Shown in pieces: positions 25,381 to 31,025 of a DNA stretch of 39,564 nucleotides. The notes below the pieces were generated by a model that saw nothing but the letters and a program-made list of their open reading frames with translations, did no database searches and was not told where the DNA came from. The position numbers and the translations under genes were made by a program. How positions within the stretch are numbered: position 1 is the stretch's first letter; every line of letters starts with the position of its first letter. The stretch comes from a virus. The stretch is taken from IMG/VR virus record IMGVR_UViG_3300008259_000143, positions 1 through 39,564 of that record; one strand, 5' to 3'.

Positions 25381-25500
25381 TCAGTTCGTTATCAAGGCGA
25401 ACATAAGCACGATAACCCCTGCACTTGCCACTAGGCAGGTCAGGGCGATTAAGTTGCTACCTAACCGCCGTGCCCTAGGTGTCCAGTTCCAGTTGCTCAC
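25381..25500 (-). CDS. 39-residue membrane peptide
   Basis: The GTG start overlaps the upstream TGA (GTGA) and has GGAGG seven bases ahead. A basic Trp-containing N-terminus (MSNWNWTPRARRLGSN) precedes a hydrophobic helix (LIALTCLVASAGVIVLMFAL). The positive-inside rule places the N-terminus in the cytoplasm. It is one of four tiny membrane peptides in the leftward block. Confidence 0.68.
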   Translation of the reverse strand: MSNWNWTPRARRLGSNLIALTCLVASAGVIVLMFALITN

Positions 25501-25682
25501 GGTGTCACCTCCACCCTAAAATCCTCTACCGTTGCCGTGCCGTGCCCGTGTAGGGGCGTTACTACATAGCGCACCCGTCCATAGGCTAACTTTACGTCCA
25601 TAATCCTGACGGCTACCCGTAGCCCGTTAGTCTCTAGTAATCCCTCACGCCCTAGTGGGTGTGCTAGTTCCTTGATGCTCAT
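25497..25682 (-). CDS. Small beta-rich protein of unknown function
   Basis: A 61-residue protein; start 25682 is chosen for AGAGG upstream and the ATGA overlap. It has MSIKELAHPLGREGLLETNG, then LRVAVRIMDVKLAYGRVRYV and a final GTATVEDFRVEVTP strand. The repeated strands with basic residues resemble small SH3-like or OB-like barrels. Family unknown. Confidence 0.62.
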   Translation of the reverse strand: MSIKELAHPLGREGLLETNGLRVAVRIMDVKLAYGRVRYVVTPLHGHGTATVEDFRVEVTP

Positions 25683-25825
25683 ACCTTCACCTCTCCCGTG
25701 CATTCGGCACACTTGCGGTACGAATTGCCACAAGATAGCGAGGATTCTAACGGTTCGGCACAACACCCGTACAGGGCGTGACTTGCCACCGTGTTCCAAC
25801 ACTTAACGCATAGTTCTCTAATCAT
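25679..25825 (-). CDS. 48-residue double-zinc-motif microprotein
   Basis: It starts MIRELCVKCWNTVASHALYG and continues CCAEPLESSLSCGNSYRKCA to ECTGEVKV. It has eight Cys, including two CxxC pairs (CVKC and CAEC), so it may bind two metal ions. The first half is nearly identical to the 28-residue protein at 24214. Both ends overlap neighbours (TAATG and ATGA). Probably an early zinc-binding regulator or adaptor. Confidence 0.7.
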   Translation of the reverse strand: MIRELCVKCWNTVASHALYGCCAEPLESSLSCGNSYRKCAECTGEVKV

Positions 25826-25935
25826 TATTCTCCCTCGCAATCGTGCCCGTAGTAGTATTCCTCCGCTTGTGCCTCGTCCACTAGGTCAAACACCCTTGGA
25901 CATTCATCACACTTTACCGTCATTGTCTTAATCAT
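25825..25935 (-). CDS. 36-residue zinc-finger-like microprotein
   Basis: GGAGG precedes the ATG by seven bases. It reads MIKTMTVKCDECPRVFDLVD, then EAQAEEYYYGHDCEGE. CxxC followed by H-x-C is a classical short zinc finger, here with an acidic helix between the pairs. The stop overlaps the next ATG (TAATG). Confidence 0.7.
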   Translation of the reverse strand: MIKTMTVKCDECPRVFDLVDEAQAEEYYYGHDCEGE

Positions 25936-25981
25936 TGCTTTACCTCCATTAGTTTCTTTCTGGCTAGTTAGCCAAGCCCTA

Positions 25982-26018
25982 CCCCGTACCCGTAAGCACG
26001 GGGGAGAGCCAAGCCCCC
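25982..26018 (-). ncRNA. Overlapping hairpins between ardA-like gene and microproteins
   Basis: CCCGT/ACGGG (25989-25993, 25998-26002; loop AAGC) lies within CCCCGT/ACGGGG and competes with GGGGG/CCCCC (26000-26004, 26014-26018). The two cannot form together. AGCCAAGCCC occurs twice around them. It is a possible attenuator or processing site in the 87-base gap 25936-26022. Confidence 0.4.
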
Positions 26019-26022
26019 TAGA

Positions 26023-26373
26023 TTAGTTGTGAAAGTAGAACCCGTCACTTTCCCACACGTCCCCACCTAGTTCTAGGTCACGCCCAAACTTTTCGTAGTC
26101 AAAGTAGAACCGTAGTTCCCCTAGCATTCCCTCTACGTCAATCACTCCGATTTCCTCCATTTGTTCGCCTAGCCATTGGTGGGCGTTAAAGCCCTCCACC
26201 TCGCCTATGTAAGTCTCTACGGCGGTGTCTATCCATTCGGCTATGTCGTCCCACTCTAGGGACAAGTTGCCCCAGTAGGCAAGAATTGCACGGACAGGGA
26301 TTCCGTAATCCTTGGCGTAACTTTCTGCCTCGTCTAGTTGAGTGATTGCTGTCATCTCTAGATTTGTTGCCAT
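26023..26373 (-). CDS. ardA: ArdA-like antirestriction protein (short form)
   Basis: A 116-residue very acidic protein; start 26373 is chosen for GGAGG seven bases upstream. It matches the middle and last domains of ArdA: DEAESYAKDYGIPVRAILAY, then VEGFNAHQWLGEQMEEIG and the hallmark ending FYFDYEKFGRDLELGGDVWE before SDGFYFHN. ArdA mimics DNA and blocks type I restriction enzymes. Full ArdA has about 165 residues; the first domain is absent here. As one of the first early genes it would protect incoming DNA. Confidence 0.82.
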   Translation of the reverse strand: MATNLEMTAITQLDEAESYAKDYGIPVRAILAYWGNLSLEWDDIAEWIDTAVETYIGEVEGFNAHQWLGEQMEEIGVIDVEGMLGELRFYFDYEKFGRDLELGGDVWESDGFYFHN

Positions 26374-26392
26374 TGTCTTACCTCCATTGTTG

Positions 26393-26437
26393 CTGACCTC
26401 GTCAGGCACCGCCTTACGGTGCGACCCCTTGCGGGGT
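26393..26437 (-). ncRNA. Three adjacent hairpins upstream of ardA-like gene
   Basis: CTGAC/GTCAG (26393-26405), GCACCG/CGGTGC (26406-26422) and ACCCC/GGGGT (26424-26437) stand side by side in the 70-base gap between two leftward genes. Each has a short loop. They may punctuate the transcript (attenuation, RNase sites) between the first gene and ardA. Confidence 0.5.
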
Positions 26438-26443
26438 TTCGGT

Positions 26444-26647
26444 CTATTCCTGTACCGCTAGGATTTCTTTAATCATTGTATCGGTTAGCCCGAACTTTTC
26501 CGCCAATTCCTCAACGGCAATTTCTGCCACCTTGTCGGGTAGTCCTGTCTGTCCAATCCAACGGGTCAATCCCTCAATTACGAAATCAATCTTTCGCATC
26601 TCTAGGATGTCACCTGTCATTGTGTGTATTCCTGAACTTGTATTCAT
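26444..26647 (-). CDS. First gene of the leftward block, unknown
   Basis: A 67-residue protein; start 26647 is chosen for GGAGA upstream. It begins MNTSSGIHTMTGDILEMRKI and is helical afterwards (TRWIGQTGLPDKVAEIAVEE, LAEKFGLTDTMIKEILAVQE). The last part has a helix-turn-helix-like pattern (AEKFGLTDTMIKEIL) that might bind DNA. As the first early gene it may be a regulator; evidence is weak. Confidence 0.6.
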   Translation of the reverse strand: MNTSSGIHTMTGDILEMRKIDFVIEGLTRWIGQTGLPDKVAEIAVEELAEKFGLTDTMIKEILAVQE

Positions 26648-26809
26648 TGTCTTGTCTCCGTTTCTGTCGGGGCTTATCCCTGACAAGAACAAGTAGACCA
26701 GAAAAGAAAAGGGGTCGCAACCACTTTGGCAAAAAAAGTTTGGATTCCCTTGCAGGACTAGGGAAAATAATTTCATAGGTTGGGCGTGTCGGGCGTGTCG
26801 TACCCCAAT

Positions 26810-26823
26810 GTTTCACGTGAAAC
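26810..26823. promoter_or_regulatory. parS site (ParB-binding centromere sequence)
   Basis: GTTTCACGTGAAAC is a perfect 14-base palindrome, identical to the parS consensus used by chromosomal ParB of actinobacteria such as Streptomyces and Mycobacterium. With flanks it reads TGTTTCACGTGAAACC. No ParA or ParB gene is recognisable in the genome, so the site would be read by host ParB. By chance such a 14-mer is expected about once in 270 million positions. Confidence 0.85.
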
Positions 26824-26868
26824 CGTGCGCCGAATTGGGAGTCCCCCCTATTTGTTCACCGTTTAAAT

Positions 26869-26910
26869 CCCTCCCCCTCCCTCCCTTTTGTCCCCTCCCC
26901 CCTCCCCCCC
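26869..26910. repeat. Polypyrimidine tract with G-quadruplex potential on the minus strand
   Basis: Seven C-runs of 3 to 7 bases, separated mostly by single T, fill this stretch; the other strand has the matching G-runs (G7, G6, G4, G3, G3, G5, G3). A further C6 lies at 26843-26848. It stands out against the moderate composition of the genome. It can form a G-quadruplex or triplex and may pause polymerases. Confidence 0.7.
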
Positions 26911-26921
26911 TGACGTTATTA

Positions 26922-26957
26922 GTTGAACCTTCAACCAATTTAATTTAACATTCAACT
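26922..26957. promoter_or_regulatory. TTCAAC operator-like repeats
   Basis: GTTGAACCTTCAAC (26922-26935) is an inverted repeat with a two-base centre, and TTCAACT occurs again at 26951-26957, 21 bases (two helical turns) on. Repeats in this phase suggest a repressor or initiator protein bound on one face of the DNA. Confidence 0.45.
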
Positions 26958-26967
26958 ACCTATGACC

Positions 26968-26976
26968 TGTGGATAG
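26968..26976. promoter_or_regulatory. DnaA-box-like site
   Basis: TGTGGATAG, or CTATCCACA on the other strand, differs at one base from the standard TTATCCACA box and fits the looser actinobacterial form. A weaker ATTGGATAA lies at 27060-27068. AT-rich DNA follows (26990-27160), as expected beside an origin. Confidence 0.5.
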
Positions 26977-27098
26977 TGAATCTGTACCACCACTATGTAT
27001 AATGACTACAACCAAATATTTTTTCCAGTATTTACGTTATTGGTGCACAATTAAAACCCATTGGATAAAGGACTTTAAAAATAGTTTATAACAATTTG

Positions 27099-27113
27099 GT
27101 AACGAAACGTTAC
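27099..27113. promoter_or_regulatory. GTAACG palindrome, operator candidate
   Basis: GTAACG and CGTTAC are separated by AAA, 8 bases upstream of the promoter candidate at 27121. Related TTGTAACA sequences occur at 27121 and 27211. A regulator controlling the late promoter is a plausible reader. Confidence 0.45.
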
Positions 27114-27120
27114 AGTCACT

Positions 27121-27149
27121 TTGTAACAGGGTTAGTATATATGTAGGAT
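27121..27149 (+). promoter_or_regulatory. Candidate promoter of the rightward virion operon
   Basis: TTGTAA (27121-27126) and TAGGAT (27144-27149) are 17 bases apart; TAGGAT fits the actinobacterial TANNNT -10 form. Initiation near 27156 would place the four hairpins at the very 5' end of the transcript. The -35 match is only 4 of 6. Confidence 0.45.
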
Positions 27150-27162
27150 AAAATAATTACAC

Positions 27163-27263
27163 GTGTGCGCTTCAGCGCACGCTACTGGCGAGCCCTTGTT
27201 GGCTCGCCTATTGTAACAAAAGCAGCCCTTTGGGGGCTGCTAACGTGAGCGCCTTCGGCGCTC
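27163..27263 (+). ncRNA. Four consecutive GC-rich hairpins in the late-operon leader
   Basis: H1 is GTGTGCGC/GCGCACGC (27163-27182, loop TTCA, one wobble). H2 is GGCGAGCC/GGCTCGCC (27187-27208). H3 is AGCAGCCC/GGGCTGCT (27221-27241). H4 is GAGCGCC/GGCGCTC (27247-27263). Stems are perfect 7-8 pairs except for the H1 wobble, have unrelated sequences, and stand out from AT-rich surroundings. No hairpin is followed by a clear T-run. They may be a structured RNA acting on RNA polymerase, comparable in layout to the put RNAs of phage HK022. Confidence 0.6.
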
Positions 27264-27336
27264 TTATATAGGTTCTTTTTATATGTTTTTATTTAGACAT
27301 AATTTAGAGCCAATGCTTAAGACAGGATAACTTCAT

Positions 27337-29223
27337 ATGGCAGCCAAAGGTGGTGCAGAGCACCATAACGTTGTACGCCTTCGTGAAGACAAGGCTAAAG
27401 TCTTAGCCAGTGTAGAAACTGGCATTGAGGTCAGAGTAGCCATATCCATGGCTGGTCGTAAGCCCGATGTTCTAAAGAAGTGGCTCACAGACCCTGTGTT
27501 TGCCAAAGACCTAGAGATAGCCCGAACCAAGGGTTCAGACCTAATGAAGGTCACCCTAGGTAGCGACAAGGGCAAGAACATTGACTTCGCCACTTTCTCT
27601 AAAGAGTTCTTAGGTAACGAAGTATTCCCCCATCAGCAGGACTGGATTGACGTGCTGGAGGGAAGGGAGCCTACTTGGCTCCATCCAGCCATGTCCTATG
27701 AAAAGGGCAACAAGAATCGTATCTTAATTAATGTGCCGCCTGAGCACGCCAAATCCACAGTAATCACCGTAGGCTATAGCACCTACCGCATTGCCATGGA
27801 TTCTAACGTGCGTATCATTGTGGTGTCCAAGACTTTAAATAAAGCCCGTGAGTTCGTTTACTCCATTAAGCAGCGCCTATCCCATCCACGCTACGCTAAG
27901 TTACAGCAGGTCTATGGACCTTCTGGTGGTTGGAAAGAAGACTCAGATACCTGGAAGACCGACACAGTTTACCTAGGTCAAGAAGCCCGTGACTCATCCG
28001 AAAAGGACCCTACGCTTCAGGCGCTAGGTATTGGTGGTCAGATTTACGGTGCCCGTGCTGACCTGATTATCCTAGATGACGTTATCACTACTGCCAATGC
28101 CCACGAGTGGGAGAAGCAGTTAGAGTGGCTTCAGAAGGAAGTAATCACCCGTCTAGGTAAGAACGGTAAGTTACTTATCGTAGGCACCCGTATCGGGGCT
28201 GTAGATTTATACCGAGAACTTCGTAACCCAGAGCATTGGTCTGGTGGTGTTAGCCCGTTTACACGGCTTGCCATGCCAGCGGCTTTAGAGGTACACGATG
28301 ACCCAGATAAGTGGGTTACCCTCTGGGAGCGTTCAGACCGTCCATGGGACGGCGATGATGACGCTGTACCAGATGAGGATGGTTACTACCAGAAATGGGA
28401 TGGACCAGCACTCTTTGCAAGACGTAGCGAGGTAACTGCCTCAACATGGGCTTTAGTTTACCAGCAACAGGACATAGACGATGACGCAATTTTTAATCCA
28501 ACGGTTGTTAACGCCTGTGTTAATCGTATGCGTAAACCTGGTCCTCTCCGTATGGGAGCGGCTGGACATCCACGAGACGGACAATGGGTCACGCTAATTG
28601 GCATGGACCCTGCTATGGCAGGAAAGACTGCGTTCGTAGCCTATGCTGTAGACCGTCAGTCTGGTAAGCGTCTAGTCCTAGATGCCTACAATATGTCAGA
28701 CCCTACCCCTGGCAAGATTCGTGCCATCATTGAAGACTGGATTAACACCTACAAGCCAGTAGAACTGCGTATTGAAATCAACGCCCACCAGAAGATGTAC
28801 GAGGTGGACGAAGAGTTCCGCCAGTATCTGGCTAATAAGGGTGTTAGATTCTCTAGCCACTTCACTGGCAAGAACAAGTGGGACACCGACTTCGGTGTGG
28901 CTGCTATGCAAGGCTTGTTTGGTACCATGGGTGGTGCTAAGCACAACCGAGATAATCTCATTGAACTACCAGACCCTCAGTACCACGAGGGTATCAAGGC
29001 TCTAATCAATCAGTTGATTACTTGGAAGCCTGGAACTCGTAACCCTACAGACGTTGTTATGGCTCTGTGGTTCTGCGAGATTAAAGCCAAGGAAATGATT
29101 CAGCACTCTGGGAATCAAATCTGGCACGCAACAAGTCGTTTCGTTACTCAACGCCAGATGGCAAAGCAAGCGGTTGTCAATCTTGATGATTTGGCAATGG
29201 AACAACATACACTTTATCTTTAA
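27337..29223 (+). CDS. terL: Terminase large subunit
   Basis: A 628-residue packaging motor. The N-terminal 65 residues have a helix-turn-helix-like element (EVRVAISMAGRKPDVLKKWL) that may replace a separate small subunit, since none is seen upstream. The ATPase has a Walker A-like NVPPEHAKSTVIT (133-141) and Walker B DLIILDDV (242-248), followed by LLIVGTRIG. The nuclease domain starts near IGMDPAMAGKTAFVAYAVDR with its acidic residue, then PVELRIEINAHQKMYEVDEE. It cuts and pumps DNA through the portal encoded next. AGGA lies nine bases before ATG. Confidence 0.93.
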   Translation: MAAKGGAEHHNVVRLREDKAKVLASVETGIEVRVAISMAGRKPDVLKKWLTDPVFAKDLEIARTKGSDLMKVTLGSDKGKNIDFATFSKEFLGNEVFPHQQDWIDVLEGREPTWLHPAMSYEKGNKNRILINVPPEHAKSTVITVGYSTYRIAMDSNVRIIVVSKTLNKAREFVYSIKQRLSHPRYAKLQQVYGPSGGWKEDSDTWKTDTVYLGQEARDSSEKDPTLQALGIGGQIYGARADLIILDDVITTANAHEWEKQLEWLQKEVITRLGKNGKLLIVGTRIGAVDLYRELRNPEHWSGGVSPFTRLAMPAALEVHDDPDKWVTLWERSDRPWDGDDDAVPDEDGYYQKWDGPALFARRSEVTASTWALVYQQQDIDDDAIFNPTVVNACVNRMRKPGPLRMGAAGHPRDGQWVTLIGMDPAMAGKTAFVAYAVDRQSGKRLVLDAYNMSDPTPGKIRAIIEDWINTYKPVELRIEINAHQKMYEVDEEFRQYLANKGVRFSSHFTGKNKWDTDFGVAAMQGLFGTMGGAKHNRDNLIELPDPQYHEGIKALINQLITWKPGTRNPTDVVMALWFCEIKAKEMIQHSGNQIWHATSRFVTQRQMAKQAVVNLDDLAMEQHTLYL

Positions 29224-29231
29224 GGATATTC

Positions 29232-31025
29232 ATGGCACTCTCAATGGAACAGGTCGCTGACAAGGTACTTTACCTACGTCAGCGGTACTCAGTCCGTGAC
29301 CAACGCATGGCTGATATCACAGCCGTACGCCGTGGTGACATGGTATCGGTATACCCAGACATGTTCCCTGAGGGCATGACTAAGCCAATGATTGCCAACT
29401 TCGTTGACGTTGTTGCCCGTGACTTGGCTGAAGTTCTAGCACCACTGCCATCCTTTAACTGCCAAACACCTGACGTAAACAGTGACCGTGCCAAGAAGAA
29501 CGCTGACTTGCGTTCCATGGTTGTCAATAACTACGTTGAATTTTCTGGGTTACAAACCCAGATGTATACAGGCGCAGACTGGTATAATACTTATGCCTTC
29601 CTGCCGTTTGTTGTAGAGCCTGATTTTGAGGCTCGTATGCCACGCATTCGTGTAGAAAACCCATTGGGTGCTTACCCAGAATATGACCGCTACGGACGAT
29701 GTGTTTCATATAGCAAGCGTTACCTCAAGTCCATGGGAGAACTACTTGTAGAGTTCCCAGAGTACGAACGTCAAATCCTGGGTGGCGAAGACCGCCGCAA
29801 CCATGACCTTAGTACTTTACTTGACTTGATTCGTTATGAAGATAACGACCAGGTAATCCTGTTCCTTCCTCAGCGAGGTAACTTACCACTACGCAAGGCA
29901 CGCAACCCACTAGGAAAAATTAGTGTCCGCATTGCCAAGCGTCCAGGTATTGATACCGAAGACCCACGTGGTCAGTTTGATGATGTAATCTGGGCACAGA
30001 TTGCTCGTGCACGTTTTAGCCTTCTAGCCATGGATGCTGCTGAGAAATCAGTTAATGCGCCAATGGTTGTTCCACAGGATATGCAAGAGTTTGCATTTGG
30101 TCCTGATGCAGTCATGCGTACTGCAAACCCACAGGGTGTACGCCGTGTTGGTTTAGAGATTCCACCTGGTGCTTTCCAAGAACAAGCCATCCTTGAACAA
30201 GAAATGCGTATGGGTGCTCGTTACCCAGAAGGTCGCTCAGGTAGCGTCAACGCATCCGTAATTACGGGTTCTGGTGTTCAGGCACTTCTTGGTGGTTTTG
30301 ATTCCCAAATCAAGGCTGGTCAGCAAATCCTTGCAGAAACATTGCAGGATGTCATGGCACTAGCCATGGAGATGGACGAGAAGTTATTCCCTGGCGAGAA
30401 GTCAACACAGATGACTTACAATGGTGCTCCGTACATTTTGAAGTACAGCCCAGAAAAAGACATCAAGAAAGACTACAGCGTAAACGTACGCTACGGTCTG
30501 ATGTCAGGTCTTGACCCATCTCGTGCCCTTATCTTCAGCCTACAGGCTTTACAGGCAGACCTAATCTCACAAGAGTTCGTCATGCAGGAACTACCTTGGA
30601 ACGTAAACGTATCCAAGGAGATTGAACGCATTGACATTGAAAAAATGCGTAGTGCATTAATGGGGGCACTAAGCGCAACATCGCAAGCAATCCCACAGAT
30701 GGCTGCTCAGGGTCAAGACCCTTCAGACATTGTTATGAAAATTGCTCAGACGATTGAAAACCGCCGTGGTGGTAAGAGCGTAGAAGATTCTGTAATGGAG
30801 GCTTTCAAAGCCCCAGAACCAGAGCCAACACCTCAACAACCACCAGCACCAGAGATTCCAGGAATCCCAGGCGCACTAACCCCATCACAGTCTGCTCCAG
30901 GTGTGGAGGCTCCAGTTGAAGCACAGGCATCCGCAACTATGGGTGGTGCTCCTGTAGAAGCCCAGCCTGGAGCAACCCCTCCTCCAGCGAACATTCAGGA
31001 AATCTTAGCCAGACTAGGTGGATAA
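29232..31025 (+). CDS. Portal protein
   Basis: A 597-residue protein right after the terminase. It starts MALSMEQVADKVLYLRQRYS and contains PMIANFVDVVARDLAEVLAP, a typical portal wing and clip pattern, then RIENPLGAYPEYDRYG-like strands. The segment SGSVNASVITGSGVQALLGG and a long helix (QILAETLQDVMALAMEMDEK) follow. The C-terminal 90 residues are Pro/Glu/Gln-rich and disordered. It forms the dodecameric gate for DNA. Its stop overlaps the start of the proteasome-like gene. Confidence 0.9.
   Translation: MALSMEQVADKVLYLRQRYSVRDQRMADITAVRRGDMVSVYPDMFPEGMTKPMIANFVDVVARDLAEVLAPLPSFNCQTPDVNSDRAKKNADLRSMVVNNYVEFSGLQTQMYTGADWYNTYAFLPFVVEPDFEARMPRIRVENPLGAYPEYDRYGRCVSYSKRYLKSMGELLVEFPEYERQILGGEDRRNHDLSTLLDLIRYEDNDQVILFLPQRGNLPLRKARNPLGKISVRIAKRPGIDTEDPRGQFDDVIWAQIARARFSLLAMDAAEKSVNAPMVVPQDMQEFAFGPDAVMRTANPQGVRRVGLEIPPGAFQEQAILEQEMRMGARYPEGRSGSVNASVITGSGVQALLGGFDSQIKAGQQILAETLQDVMALAMEMDEKLFPGEKSTQMTYNGAPYILKYSPEKDIKKDYSVNVRYGLMSGLDPSRALIFSLQALQADLISQEFVMQELPWNVNVSKEIERIDIEKMRSALMGALSATSQAIPQMAAQGQDPSDIVMKIAQTIENRRGGKSVEDSVMEAFKAPEPEPTPQQPPAPEIPGIPGALTPSQSAPGVEAPVEAQASATMGGAPVEAQPGATPPPANIQEILARLGG

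Larger units (their letters stand above)
26648..27336. other. Main non-coding control and origin-like region
   Basis: These 690 bases separate the divergent leftward and rightward blocks and hold no convincing gene. In order it contains a tandem 9-base repeat GGGCGTGTC (26782-26799), a perfect parS sequence, a long C-run tract, TTCAAC operator-like repeats and a DnaA-box-like site. Next come AT-rich DNA with a weaker ATTGGATAA box (27060-27068), a GTAACG palindrome, a rightward promoter candidate and four hairpins. The terminase ribosome site (AGGA) follows. No good leftward promoter could be picked by eye. It is the best candidate for the replication origin. Confidence 0.7.

Noticed and set aside
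26610-26816. 68-residue minus-strand frame in the non-coding region
   Set aside because: Composition is unlike the neighbours, it overlaps parS and repeats, and it has no ribosome site; the gene starting at 26647 is better supported.
26810-26823. parS as evidence for a temperate, integrating phage
   Set aside because: No integrase, excisionase or repressor of a known type is visible. A plasmid-like state is possible but unproven.
27163-27263. tRNA genes or tRNA-like structures in the hairpin array
   Set aside because: There is no acceptor stem enclosing the hairpins and no GGTTCGAAT-type T-loop; the hairpins are independent and short-looped.
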